Below, in pieces: positions 30,848 to 38,020 of a DNA stretch of 38,020 nucleotides. The notes under the pieces were generated by a model. That model was given only the letters and a program-made list of their open reading frames with translations. It did not search any database and was not told the origin of the DNA. A program made the translations under genes and the position numbers. The stretch's first letter is position 1. Each line of letters opens with the position of its first letter. This DNA comes from an uncultured Oscillospiraceae bacterium (GTDB lineage Bacteria > Bacillota > Clostridia > Oscillospirales > Acutalibacteraceae): contig URYP01000010.1 in the NCBI GenBank assembly GCA_900552115.1, forward strand, positions 1 to 38,020, given 5' to 3'.

Positions 30848-30886
30848 CATTGCCGGTGGCAATGGCTGCGCGTTCCGTTGGAACGC
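30848..30886. repeat. Two tandem perfect 7-bp hairpins in the gene-free right end
   Basis: CATTGCC-GGT-GGCAATG (30848-30864) and GCGTTCC-GTT-GGAACGC (30870-30886), both perfect with three-base loops. TGAG (30842-30845) and CTCA (30894-30897) could close them into a three-way structure. The surrounding 30652-31056 holds no supported gene: only the lysR promoter, dyads, the junction, a terminator and the inverted repeat copy. Confidence 0.6.
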
Positions 30887-30916
30887 TGAAAAACTCACAT
30901 TTACTATTTTGAAAAG

Positions 30917-30960
30917 AAAAAATGCCATGCAATCGGCGAACCTTTTGCACAGCATTTTTT
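30917..30960 (-). terminator. Terminator of the glycosyltransferase operon (bidirectional)
   Basis: AAAAAATGC (30917-30925) pairs with GCATTTTTT (30952-30960), with an inner TGCAA/TTGCA stem. On the minus strand it ends in TTTTTT. It is probably chromosomal and ends the polysaccharide genes. The element's right end lies just beyond it. Confidence 0.75.
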
Positions 30961-31003
30961 GTTTTTCCCGTTTACCTGGCGTAAGTCATAAGTTTTGCGA
31001 TAT

Positions 31004-31040
31004 TTCCTTATGGGCTACCGCCATTCCGCGGGGCCCTTTT
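31004..31040 (-). repeat. Right copy of the inverted intergenic repeat
   Basis: In the minus-strand reading AAAAGGGCCCCGC (31040-31028), 13 variable bases, CCCATAAGGAA (31014-31004). It is the inverted partner of 16325-16359. Beyond it, CATAAG and CTTATG (30987-30992 on plus) can form a further stem on this copy only. It starts 16 bases after the stop of the GT-C gene. Confidence 0.6.
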
Positions 31041-31056
31041 TGCCATCATTATAGAA

Positions 31057-32604
31057 TTAGTCGTTGCGTTTATATACGACGGATGCAAAGACCTCTTTTT
31101 GAAGCGAATAATGATCCTCCACGAGCCGATCCCAGAGATCCTTATTTTGCATATTGGATACAAAATCCTCATATTTTGCGCGATTGTCAAAGATAATAAG
31201 CCGTGGTTTTGATTTTTCCAAATCCTCCACGATTTCGGTGGCAAACTTCGCTTTTGTTTCAGGCGTAAAGGACCCGTTGGCATAATAACTATACTTTGAC
31301 CCGGCCAGCCGCCTTGTCCGGTAATTCGCCGTAACGCTTTCAGCGCCCCCAAAAAATTGCACGAGTTCATCCGGCTGCGTATTTTTCTCCACATATTTCG
31401 CAACACGATTATACAGCGCATCCGGCGTTTCCACCGTACGGATATTATTGAGAATGATACCGGGGATCTCCGATATAGCGTTAAAAGACAGGAACAACAC
31501 TACGGCGAATGTTCCCAGCACTCTGACCACACGCTCCTTCGATACTTTACCTAGAGCCGTATACAGCAGATGGAACAACCAGGCCGCCGGTATGACAAGA
31601 ATGGGAAGGAAGGACATAAAGTAATGCATCTGCGCAACGCCGGCAAGGCTGTTAGCCCACAGGTTCAGTACCAGCGCCAGGGCCGCGATATATAGCATAT
31701 ACCGCATGTTTTTATCTTTGATCCGCTTGGTGGCCAGCACCGCAATAAAAGATACCAGGAAGACAATAACCAGGTAATAGGCACCGGACTTTCCAAAGGT
31801 TTCGATCATATACCGTATATTGCGCAGAACGGTAACTTTCGGTAATTCAACAAATGAATTGAGTATGCCGAAATATGCGGTATCCAAGCAGGCAGACAGG
31901 GCGCCGCGCAGGATCAGATAGAGGGCAAACGGCAAAATAAACAGAACAAAGCCCATAAGTGAAAAAGCGAAAAGCCGGCCCAGCATTTTAAACGACTTTT
32001 CCCGAATCAAAACCACAACCGTTACGATAATTATGGCGGCGAACAGCATTAAAATGTTCGCCCTGAGCAGAAAAACCGCCCCCATACACGCGCCAAAAAT
32101 AATCATTTCATAATTTTTGAGCGAATGGTCCTGCGCATAAAACTTAGTGGCAAAATAAAGGCCCACGCACATAAACGGCAGTGCATATTCCTCGCTCAAA
32201 TTGCCGCTTTGCAGCGTATATGCCAGCGGCAGCATGCAAAAAATCGCCGCAATCGTAGCTATCCAACGATTTGTCAGCATCAAAGCGGTTTTATAAGCGA
32301 ACAACGCCGCAACAAAGAGGGCCGCCAACTCGAGAAAATAGATTCCATGATCATAATTCAATGTGACGCCCAGCATATTGATGAAATACAAAAGCGGGCC
32401 TTTATTTTCCCAAACCTCCGTATAGAGCGTCCGGCCTTCCTTCATGGCGGACCCTACATAAGCGAAAATACCGGCGTCATGTCCATAGGATCCATTGGAA
32501 TAGAAAAAGAAATACGTTGAAAAGGAAAATGCCAGGGCGGTCACCAGCAGGAGGCACACCGGTATGGCGTGTTCACGCCATTTATAACGCCGTATTTGAA
32601 GCAT
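31057..32604 (-). CDS. GT-C type membrane glycosyltransferase (ArnT/GT39-like)
   Basis: 515-residue polytopic protein with about ten to eleven helices. The first extracytoplasmic loop, YGHDAGIFAYVGSAMKEGRTLYTEVWENKGPLLYF (about 39-73), carries the acidic residue and aromatic-rich pattern of GT-C enzymes that use polyprenyl-phosphate sugars. A soluble C-terminal domain of about 120 residues follows. It overlaps the GT2 gene by 23 bases. The likely operon is GtrA, GT2 (donor synthesis), this enzyme (transfer on the outer face), modifying a wall polymer or lipid. Specific sugar unknown. Confidence 0.82.
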   Translation of the reverse strand: MLQIRRYKWREHAIPVCLLLVTALAFSFSTYFFFYSNGSYGHDAGIFAYVGSAMKEGRTLYTEVWENKGPLLYFINMLGVTLNYDHGIYFLELAALFVAALFAYKTALMLTNRWIATIAAIFCMLPLAYTLQSGNLSEEYALPFMCVGLYFATKFYAQDHSLKNYEMIIFGACMGAVFLLRANILMLFAAIIIVTVVVLIREKSFKMLGRLFAFSLMGFVLFILPFALYLILRGALSACLDTAYFGILNSFVELPKVTVLRNIRYMIETFGKSGAYYLVIVFLVSFIAVLATKRIKDKNMRYMLYIAALALVLNLWANSLAGVAQMHYFMSFLPILVIPAAWLFHLLYTALGKVSKERVVRVLGTFAVVLFLSFNAISEIPGIILNNIRTVETPDALYNRVAKYVEKNTQPDELVQFFGGAESVTANYRTRRLAGSKYSYYANGSFTPETKAKFATEIVEDLEKSKPRLIIFDNRAKYEDFVSNMQNKDLWDRLVEDHYSLQKEVFASVVYKRND

Positions 32605-33370
32605 GATCGTCCCCCCCCATTTTGATCCTGCGCAATTTGATGGCCGACGTTAAGCTGCTGCGCATAGTCTTGAACACCCTCATTTTGCTATCGCCTTTTT
32701 TGTTGTCATAGCGAAGCCCGAAACCAACCTCTCCGAAAAGAGCGCCCGTCAAATACAGTTTGTACAGGAATTCCATCATGCAGGCAAAGCTTTTTTCTTT
32801 TATCGGATCCTTCCCGAAGCCGGCAACCAGCTTTTGAATACTGGGATAGGTATACACGCGGTAGCCGCAGGTATAGTCTTTTACCCCAGGCACCCGAAGC
32901 ACCAAGCTATAATAGTGTTTAGCCATGTCGCTCATAAATTCCCGGTGGCGGGCTACACCGACAATGCTGGACTCTTCGCAGTAGCGAGACGCAATTACGC
33001 AGTCCTTTCCTGTCTTCAGTTTCTCCAGCATGGCGTGAATATAGCTCGGATTATGGGTATTATCCCCGTCCATCAGGACCATCAAGTCCTTCGCGTCCCC
33101 GTGTTCCAGAAAATAGGAGATGGCTGTGTTGAGGCCGCCGCAAAGTCCCTTATTTATCTCATGCGCCACCAATTGCACATTATCGTGCTGGGCGCATTGC
33201 TCCAAAATCCGCCGCTTGGTTTCATCCGTACTGCAGTCGTCGATACCGACGACCTGCAGCGTATATCCCTCTGTCTGCAGCTTGTCCGCCTGCTCGAGCC
33301 ATTCTCCAATCAAATCCACAATATTCAGGCTCTCATTATAGCAGGGCAGTATCGCAAATAGTTTTGGCAT
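32582..33370 (-). CDS. GT2 family glycosyltransferase (polyprenyl-phosphate sugar synthase-like)
   Basis: 262-residue GT-A fold enzyme without membrane segments. Motifs: AILPCYNES at the N-terminus, GIDDCSTDETK (about 43-53), the metal-binding DGDNTHNP (about 100-107) and ASRYCEESS. This is the pattern of dolichol-/undecaprenyl-phosphate mannose or glucose synthases. Together with the adjacent GtrA-like and GT-C genes it forms the classic three-component system: synthase, flippase, transferase. No C-terminal anchor is present, so GtrA probably provides the membrane location. Confidence 0.88.
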   Translation of the reverse strand: MPKLFAILPCYNESLNIVDLIGEWLEQADKLQTEGYTLQVVGIDDCSTDETKRRILEQCAQHDNVQLVAHEINKGLCGGLNTAISYFLEHGDAKDLMVLMDGDNTHNPSYIHAMLEKLKTGKDCVIASRYCEESSIVGVARHREFMSDMAKHYYSLVLRVPGVKDYTCGYRVYTYPSIQKLVAGFGKDPIKEKSFACMMEFLYKLYLTGALFGEVGFGLRYDNKKGDSKMRVFKTMRSSLTSAIKLRRIKMGGDDHASNTAL

Positions 33371-33394
33371 GTCCTCGTCATCCTTCCTCCATCT

Positions 33395-33823
33395 TTAGTT
33401 CTTCTTTTCCTCTTCCTCTGACGGCTTGATCCACCATTTCCGCAGGTAATACATAAAAAAGAAAGGGATAACAATAGAGAACCCTTTGCTGACGGCAAAG
33501 GCCCAGAAGGAATTCGAGTTATGAAACAGGAATTCCCGGCTCAGGTAAACGATTCCGTTGGCCAAAAGGAGTCCCATTAAAAAAGTGGCAAAGAAGATCA
33601 GAAGCGTGCGGATGTTCTGGCTATTATACACATGCCGAGCGGTTAAAAAATACTGAATAATAAACCCAATTACCACGCCGAGCGTATTGGTCACCACTAA
33701 ATTGCTGATAAAAAATTCGCCAACGCGGGAAACGGTGACATCAACCAAGGTTACCGCTATACTGATAGCCAGATAAATCACAAACGCACGATGCTGCTTT
33801 ACGTACTCCTTCATCCAACCCAC
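33395..33823 (-). CDS. GtrA-like membrane protein
   Basis: 142-residue protein with four predicted helices (about 15-35, 42-60, 72-92, 108-128) and a charged C-terminal tail (KPSEEEEKKN). This matches the GtrA family, thought to flip polyprenyl-phosphate sugars across the membrane. It is the first gene of the minus-strand glycosylation operon, driven by the promoter at 33861-33889. Confidence 0.85.
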   Translation of the reverse strand: MGWMKEYVKQHRAFVIYLAISIAVTLVDVTVSRVGEFFISNLVVTNTLGVVIGFIIQYFLTARHVYNSQNIRTLLIFFATFLMGLLLANGIVYLSREFLFHNSNSFWAFAVSKGFSIVIPFFFMYYLRKWWIKPSEEEEKKN

Positions 33824-33860
33824 TTTCTACTTCCCCTTTACTTTTTCATGACAATTTGAT

Positions 33861-33889
33861 ATTATATCACTAGGTTCAACACTTTACAA
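33861..33889 (-). promoter_or_regulatory. sigma-A promoter of the glycosylation operon
   Basis: Minus-strand -35 TTGTAA (33884-33889) and -10 TATAAT (33861-33866), 17-base spacer. It lies in the 100-base divergent gap to the epimerase gene; the plus-side promoter is less clear. Confidence 0.75.
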
Positions 33890-33923
33890 CAGCATTTGCA
33901 TTTATAAGGATGTTACACGTATT

Positions 33924-35018
33924 ATGAAAAAAGTATTCGTTGTGTTTGGTACCCGTCCTGAAGCTATTAAAATGTGTCCACTGGTGAAAGAATTGAGCTC
34001 CCGGCCGTCTCTGAATGTGGTCGTCTGCGTCACCGGGCAGCACAGGCAAATGCTTACTCAGGTGCTGGATTGTTTTCAGGTAAAACCAGATTATGATTTG
34101 TCCGTAATGAAAGACCGCCAGACCCTGTTCGACGTCACCATCAATATCCTGTCGTTAATTCGCGAGGTACTGGAAAAAGAAAAGCCGGATATCATTCTGG
34201 TGCATGGCGACACCTCCACGACGTTTGTTGCGTCGCTGGCGGCTTTTTATATGCAGATTCCCGTCGGCCACGTCGAAGCGGGACTGCGTACCCATGACCT
34301 ATATTCCCCGTTTCCCGAAGAATTTAACCGTCAGGCAACCGGCATTATTGCCAGCCTGCATTTTGCTCCCACTGAAAAAGCGAAAGACAATCTGCTTCGG
34401 GAAGGCAAGAACCCCTCGTCAATTTATGTGACAGGCAACACGGCTATCGACGCGCTGACAACCACCGTATCCGCCGATTACAGGCATCCCCTTCTCGATT
34501 GGGCCGACGGATCCCGGCTGATTATGCTTACGGCTCACCGAAGGGAGAACCTGGGTCAGCCCTTAAAAAACATGTTTCAGGCCATAAAGCGCATTGTGGA
34601 GGAAACACCGGATATCAAAGTGCTGTATCCCATCCACATGAACCCGGCTGTACGGGAGACGGCCGCCGCCATTTTTGGCGACCATGACCGGATTCGGCTG
34701 GTGGAACCAATGGAGGTCATTGATTTCCACAATTTCCTGGCCCGGTCCTATCTGATCCTGACCGATAGCGGAGGAATCCAGGAGGAGGCCCCGTCGCTGG
34801 GCAAGCCCGTTCTGGTGATGCGTGACACGACGGAACGGCCAGAGGGAATCGAAGCCGGCACGCTTAAACTGGTGGGAACGGACACCGCACCCATTTACAG
34901 CGCGTTTCGGCAGCTTCTCGACGATCCCGCTGCCTATCAGGCCATGAGCCACGCATCTAATCCCTACGGCGACGGCCATGCCTGCCAACGCATTGCGGAT
35001 GTACTCGTCGATTTGTAA
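33924..35018 (+). CDS. wecB: UDP-N-acetylglucosamine 2-epimerase (non-hydrolysing)
   Basis: Interconverts UDP-GlcNAc and UDP-ManNAc for teichoic-acid linkage units or other wall polysaccharides. In the 364-residue sequence are FGTRPEAIKM (8-17), VHGDTSTTF, GHVEAGLRTHD, PFPEEFNRQ, LTAHRRENLG and DSGGIQEEAPSLGKPVLVMRDTTERPEG, the complete family set. The ATG has an AAGGATG site. It is divergent from the glycosylation operon and functionally in keeping with it. The Gram-positive name mnaA would be equally fitting. Confidence 0.95.
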   Translation: MKKVFVVFGTRPEAIKMCPLVKELSSRPSLNVVVCVTGQHRQMLTQVLDCFQVKPDYDLSVMKDRQTLFDVTINILSLIREVLEKEKPDIILVHGDTSTTFVASLAAFYMQIPVGHVEAGLRTHDLYSPFPEEFNRQATGIIASLHFAPTEKAKDNLLREGKNPSSIYVTGNTAIDALTTTVSADYRHPLLDWADGSRLIMLTAHRRENLGQPLKNMFQAIKRIVEETPDIKVLYPIHMNPAVRETAAAIFGDHDRIRLVEPMEVIDFHNFLARSYLILTDSGGIQEEAPSLGKPVLVMRDTTERPEGIEAGTLKLVGTDTAPIYSAFRQLLDDPAAYQAMSHASNPYGDGHACQRIADVLVDL

Positions 35019-35107
35019 AACGTACACGCAACGGTTTCACAGGAAATGTACAGCTGATGCATAAGACGTATCTGTTCCCTATCATAAAGCGAAGGAGTGA
35101 GGCCGCA

Positions 35108-35758
35108 GTGGCAAGGGAGCGCTATCTGATTGGCGTGGATCCGGAGGAGCTGAAGGCGGCCCCTCCTCCCCCGCCGGAAAAACCGGCGGGCTGGTGGGAA
35201 AACCTGTGGTACCATTATAAATGGCATATTATTACAGGCGCGTTCCTGGTGCTGCTGGCCGTAATCGGCATCCAGCAGCTCGTTACCCGGGACGCCCCCG
35301 ATTATAACGTGGTTCTGCTCACGGCCGACCCGTTGACACGGGAAGCGGTGGAGCAGCTGGAGGAGCAGCTTGTCAGCGGCGGGGGGGGTATCGATGGAGA
35401 CGGCAAGGTTGAGGTACTCATTGAGAATCTCGCGCTGGGCATCGCCTATTCTAACCAGAAAATCGCCAATGACAACACGCTGTATGCGCATTTTGCAGCC
35501 GGCGACGTGCTTCTTTTTGCCATGGAGCCGGAATATTATGAGAGTAAAATCCTCTCATTATCGGACACCTATCAATTTTTCACCCCCCTGTCCGACGGCA
35601 GCCCTTATTACCGCTGGAAGTCGAAAATAGGCGACTCCACTAAGGAGTTATACGTCGGCGTACGCAACGCCACCGGCACCGCCGGTGGCAACGACACACA
35701 CGACCAATGCCTGAAGTTGGTTGAATCGCTGATGGCTCGAGATACTGGAAAGGAATGA
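35108..35758 (+). CDS. Hypothetical single-pass membrane protein upstream of ilvD
   Basis: About 216 residues from GTG 35108, which follows GAAGGAG; a longer frame from 35057 (233 residues) is possible. A proline-rich cytoplasmic segment (AAPPPPPEKPAGWWENLWYHYKWH) precedes one transmembrane helix (IITGAFLVLLAVIGIQQLV, about 41-59). An extracytoplasmic domain with a Gly run at about 93-96 and no recognised motif follows. I do not recognise a specific family, although a WYHYKW-type junction followed by a single helix is common in uncharacterised Clostridia proteins. It ends 7 bases before ilvD and is probably co-transcribed. Confidence 0.7.
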   Translation: MARERYLIGVDPEELKAAPPPPPEKPAGWWENLWYHYKWHIITGAFLVLLAVIGIQQLVTRDAPDYNVVLLTADPLTREAVEQLEEQLVSGGGGIDGDGKVEVLIENLALGIAYSNQKIANDNTLYAHFAAGDVLLFAMEPEYYESKILSLSDTYQFFTPLSDGSPYYRWKSKIGDSTKELYVGVRNATGTAGGNDTHDQCLKLVESLMARDTGKE

Positions 35759-35765
35759 TTCTCCC

Positions 35766-37442
35766 ATGCGCAGTGACCTGATGAAAAAAGGACCCTCCCG
35801 CTCGCCGCACCGTTCGCTGCTAAACGCGCTGGGCATCACCGAAAACGAACAAAAACGCCCCTTTGTGGCGGTGGTCAGCTCTAAAAATGGCTTTATTCCC
35901 GGTCACGTCCACCTGGACACCATCACCCGTGCGGTGGAGGACGGCATCCGCAACGCCGGCGGCGTCCCTTTTACCTTTTACACTATCGGCGTGTGCGACG
36001 GCCTGTCCATGAACCATACCGGCATGAAATACTCGCTGTGCTCGCGCGAATTGATCGCCGATTCCATCGAGGTGATGCTCACCGCCCATCCGGTGGACGC
36101 GGTGGTGTTCATCCCCAACTGTGACAAAATTGTGCCCGGCATGCTGCTGGCCGCCTGCCGGATGAACCTGCCTTCCATTTTTGTCAGCGGCGGGCCGATG
36201 CTGCCCGGCAAGCACCGGGGTGTGCGGATGGGCCTGTCCGAGATGTTTGAGGCGGTGGGCAGCCATGCCGCCGGCTCGATCGACGACAAGGAGCTTCACA
36301 AGCTGGAGGAGGACGCCTGTCCCACCTGCGGTTCCTGCTCGGGCATGTACACGGCCAATTCCATGAACTGCCTGACCGAGGCCATCGGCATGGCCCTGCC
36401 GGGCAACGGCACCATCCCGGCCGTCCACGCGGCGCGGGTACGGCTGGCTAAAAACACCGGCGAACAGGTTATGAACCTGCTGGAGCAGGATATCCGCCCC
36501 AGGGATATCCTTACGCCCCAGGCCTTTGAAAACGCCCTGCGCGCGGATATGGCCATCGGCTGTTCCTCCAATACGGTGCTGCACATCATCGCCATCTCCT
36601 ATGCGGCGGGCTGCCCGATCGACCTGAAGCAGATCGATGCCATCGGCCGCCAGACTCCCCAGATCTGCAAGCTCAACCCCGCCAGCCAGGTGTTCATCAC
36701 CGACCTCGACGAGGTGGGCGGTATCCAGGCTATGCTCAAGGAACTGGATCGCGGCGGCCTGGTCCACCGCGACCTGGTTACGGTGAACGGCACAGTGGGT
36801 GACCGGATCGACGCGGCGCTGGATGCGGATGGGGAGATCATCCGCAAGCTGGACGCGCCCTTCCGCAAGGACGGCGGCATTGCCATCCTGTTCGGCAACC
36901 TCGCCGCAGAGGGCGCGGTGGTCAAGCAGGGCGCGGTTCTGCCAGAAATGATGGTTCACAGCGGCCCGGCGCGGGTGTTCGACAGTGAAGAAGACGCAAC
37001 CGCCGCCATCGGCAGCGGCAAAATACAGCCCGGCGACGTGGTGGTGATCCGCTACGAAGGGCCCAAGGGCGGCCCCGGTATGCGGGAGATGCTCACCCCC
37101 ACCTCGATGATCGCCGGCATGGGGCTGGGCGAAAGCGTGGCCCTGATTACGGACGGACGCTTTTCCGGCGCCACCCGCGGCGCGTCGATCGGCCATGTAT
37201 CGCCCGAAGCGGCGGCCGGCGGCCTGATCGCGCTGGTTGAGGAGGGCGATACGGTAGCCATCGACATCCCGAACCGCAAGCTGGAGCTGCTGGTGGACGA
37301 CGACACGCTGGCGGCCCGCAAAGCCGCTTGGAAACCGCCGGTGAAGCCTTTGACCGGCTACGCCCGCCGCTATGTGCAGCATGTTACCGCCGGCTCCACC
37401 GGCGCGATTTTCGACGATATGCTGGAGGAAAGCCGGAAGTAA
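35766..37442 (+). CDS. ilvD: Dihydroxy-acid dehydratase
   Basis: Fe-S lyase of branched-chain amino acid synthesis: converts 2,3-dihydroxy-isovalerate or -methylvalerate to the 2-oxo acid. The 558 residues contain FIPNCDK with C119, and CPTCGSCSGMYTANSMNCLTEAIG (C185, C188, C191) as cluster ligands, then VHSGPARVFDSEE, GPKGGPGMREML and the C-terminal TDGRFSGATRG. The first-ligand region reads GFIPGHVHL, as in E. coli-type [4Fe-4S] enzymes, not the PCN of [2Fe-2S] types. No other ilv or leu gene is adjacent, so it stands alone here. Start ATG 35766. Confidence 0.96.
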   Translation: MRSDLMKKGPSRSPHRSLLNALGITENEQKRPFVAVVSSKNGFIPGHVHLDTITRAVEDGIRNAGGVPFTFYTIGVCDGLSMNHTGMKYSLCSRELIADSIEVMLTAHPVDAVVFIPNCDKIVPGMLLAACRMNLPSIFVSGGPMLPGKHRGVRMGLSEMFEAVGSHAAGSIDDKELHKLEEDACPTCGSCSGMYTANSMNCLTEAIGMALPGNGTIPAVHAARVRLAKNTGEQVMNLLEQDIRPRDILTPQAFENALRADMAIGCSSNTVLHIIAISYAAGCPIDLKQIDAIGRQTPQICKLNPASQVFITDLDEVGGIQAMLKELDRGGLVHRDLVTVNGTVGDRIDAALDADGEIIRKLDAPFRKDGGIAILFGNLAAEGAVVKQGAVLPEMMVHSGPARVFDSEEDATAAIGSGKIQPGDVVVIRYEGPKGGPGMREMLTPTSMIAGMGLGESVALITDGRFSGATRGASIGHVSPEAAAGGLIALVEEGDTVAIDIPNRKLELLVDDDTLAARKAAWKPPVKPLTGYARRYVQHVTAGSTGAIFDDMLEESRK

Positions 37443-37456
37443 CCATATTGCAAAAA

Positions 37457-37492
37457 ACAGCCCCGTTGATTCAAAGATCAACGGGGCTGTTA
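37457..37492. terminator. Bidirectional terminator between ilvD and the converging ORF
   Basis: AACAGCCCCGTTGAT (37458-37472) pairs with ATCAACGGGGCTGTT (37478-37492) around a five-base loop. A-runs on the left give TTTTTT on the minus strand; the plus side has only TTATACT. It serves ilvD and, more strongly, the minus-strand ORF. Confidence 0.9.
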
Positions 37493-37494
37493 TA

Positions 37495-37986
37495 CTAATT
37501 TTCGCTTGCGAGCACTAATTGTTTACTCTTGGCGTCCCAATTGTACTTTTCATCAAACTTCACATCACTTGCATCCTGCCCGTCCGTAACCCAACGCAGA
37601 GTAACGCCGGTCTTTTCAATGTAATGAATGGATAAGCCTAAACAATAATGATAAGTTACAATAGCACAGTTTATTTTTTTAATGTCGCGGTGGCTTATCT
37701 TTCCTATTTTCAATTCACAAAACAGTATATTAGCCTGTTGGTTGTATGGATCCCCTCCTTTTGGCACCCGATGATGGATAAGAATATCCGGCCGCATCGT
37801 TTTATGTGGATATGGTTTTGGGGGAGTTTTTTTGTCCATAGCCGCATGATTGTATTCGCAGTCCACATCAAACCGTTTATATTTTATATGGCTTGTTAAC
37901 GAAACATGCAGGTACATAGCTATTTTAGCCGACACCGTCGGTTCATAAGGCGCTTCCAGCAATTTTAAACCATCAATAAAACCACT
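37495..37986 (-). CDS. PD-(D/E)XK nuclease-like protein, 5' end missing
   Basis: Open minus-strand frame of about 164 codons to the edge of the unrelated terminal sequence. The core MRPDILIHHRVPKGG...NILFCELKIGKISHRD has the D and E-x-K of PD-(D/E)XK nuclease-like domains (Asp in RPD, Glu and Lys in CELK), as in many small proteins of unknown role in Firmicutes and Bacteroidetes. The N-terminal part is only partly present. The first possible start is a TTG (37960-37962) with no Shine-Dalgarno, while the frame runs on upstream (SGFIDGLKLLEAPYEP) to a stop created at 37987. The gene is probably truncated by the greA-like junction. Its GC is low compared with ilvD. Confidence 0.6.
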   Translation of the reverse strand, partial: SGFIDGLKLLEAPYEPTVSAKIAMYLHVSLTSHIKYKRFDVDCEYNHAAMDKKTPPKPYPHKTMRPDILIHHRVPKGGDPYNQQANILFCELKIGKISHRDIKKINCAIVTYHYCLGLSIHYIEKTGVTLRWVTDGQDASDVKFDEKYNWDAKSKQLVLASEN

Positions 37987-38020
37987 CTAGAAATACCTGC
38001 AGGAAAGTTAGAATATGGTG
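37987..38020 (+). pseudogene. greA-like C-terminal fragment at the window edge
   Basis: The last 31 bases (from 37990) in frame encode EIPAGKLEYG, which matches the C-terminal end of GreA; the window's own greA has EIPAGITAYEI there. Together with the GreA N-terminal piece at bases 1-57 it points to a second, AT-richer greA cut at both contig ends. The XbaI- and PstI-like sites in this stretch are just part of these codons. Confidence 0.5.

Larger units (their letters stand above)
16357..30912. mobile_element. Serine-recombinase integrative element with a redox cargo (about 14.6 kb)
   Basis: A block of clearly lower GC and different codon use lies between the convergent chromosomal genes lysS and the GT-C glycosyltransferase. 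Its left end encodes a large serine recombinase with TnpW-like, RepA_N-like and cysteine-rich VLP proteins, a set typical of Tn4451/Tn1549-related gut elements. No relaxase or conjugation gene is present, so it could move only with help. Proposed ends: GA at 16357-16358 and GA at 30911-30912, matching the GA crossover dinucleotide known for TndX/TnpX. AGTAAATG (16359-16366) on the left and CATTTACT (30898-30905) on the right would face each other in the excised circle. Exact ends are inference. Confidence 0.65.

Noticed and set aside
30842..30897. Riboswitch at the right end of the element
   Set aside because: No known riboswitch consensus fits, the loops are only three bases, and no gene lies downstream in the plus sense.
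35820..37481. 553-codon minus-strand open frame opposite ilvD
   Set aside because: It lies exactly antisense to an unmistakable ilvD; its His/Gly/Ala-rich composition is the mirror of GC-rich coding DNA and it shows no family motif.
37987..38004. Adjacent TCTAGA and CCTGCAGG, resembling a cloning-vector polylinker
   Set aside because: The bases fall in a frame encoding EIPAGKLEY of GreA, a simpler explanation than vector.
1..38020. CRISPR array, tRNA or rRNA genes
   Set aside because: No regularly spaced direct repeats and no tRNA cloverleaf or rRNA sequence was recognised on either strand.

Overview
The window reads as chromosome of a fairly GC-rich, Gram-positive-type anaerobe of the Clostridia (Oscillospirales/Ruminococcaceae-like). 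The evidence is the gene content and order (DUF1385-prmC-recA-recX-rimO-pgsA, greA-lysS), consensus sigma-A promoters, a Firmicutes-type LexA box upstream of recA, OmpR-type regulators, lipoproteins with LAAC/LSGC lipoboxes, and a large serine recombinase of the Tn4451/Tn5397 type. Placement below class level is inference.

Layout. (1) 212-5786, minus strand: a tight housekeeping run DUF1385 membrane protein, prmC, recA, recX, rimO, pgsA, with a promoter and an SOS box upstream of recA. (2) 5804-9316, minus: a lipoprotein, an OmpR-type regulator and a HAMP histidine kinase in one operon, preceded by an HPr-like protein that lacks the phosphocarrier histidine. (3) 9839-16241, mostly plus: mtaB, an esterase, a small divergent gene facing an XRE regulator, a PPOx-fold flavoprotein, an unrecognised 278-residue protein, greA and lysS. 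(4) About 16357-30912: a lower-GC mobile element between the convergent lysS and a glycosyltransferase gene. Its left end carries a DUF4368-type serine recombinase, a TnpW-like protein, a RepA_N-type protein and a cysteine-rich VLP protein. Its cargo is a roughly 10 kb redox cassette: three aldo/keto reductases, three flavodoxin domains (one cytoplasmic, two on lipoproteins, one of these fused to an FGE/SUMF1-like domain), a cyclophilin-like lipoprotein, a DUF4405 membrane protein, a carboxymuconolactone decarboxylase-like protein, a cupin, an NAD(P)-binding protein and a flavin reductase-like protein, with MerR and LysR regulators. (5) 31057-35018: surface polysaccharide genes (GT-C membrane glycosyltransferase, GT2 glycosyltransferase and GtrA on minus; UDP-GlcNAc 2-epimerase divergent on plus). 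(6) 35108-37442: an unknown single-pass protein and ilvD. (7) 37495-37986: a PD-(D/E)XK-like ORF with no visible start.

How parts work together. The cargo is the most interesting part. It places flavodoxin domains on the outer face of the membrane beside a polytopic, histidine-rich DUF4405 protein and a set of cytoplasmic NAD(P)H-dependent reductases. This suggests, as inference only, a transferable flavin redox or electrophile-detoxification module controlled by LysR and MerR. Two genes in the element have apparent single-base frameshifts at or beside A-runs (an aldo/keto reductase and an orphan winged-helix regulator).

Both extreme ends of the window carry short in-frame pieces of a greA gene different from the complete greA at 14128. 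This suggests the sequence ends at repeats or chimeric assembly junctions. No tRNA, rRNA or CRISPR array was seen.
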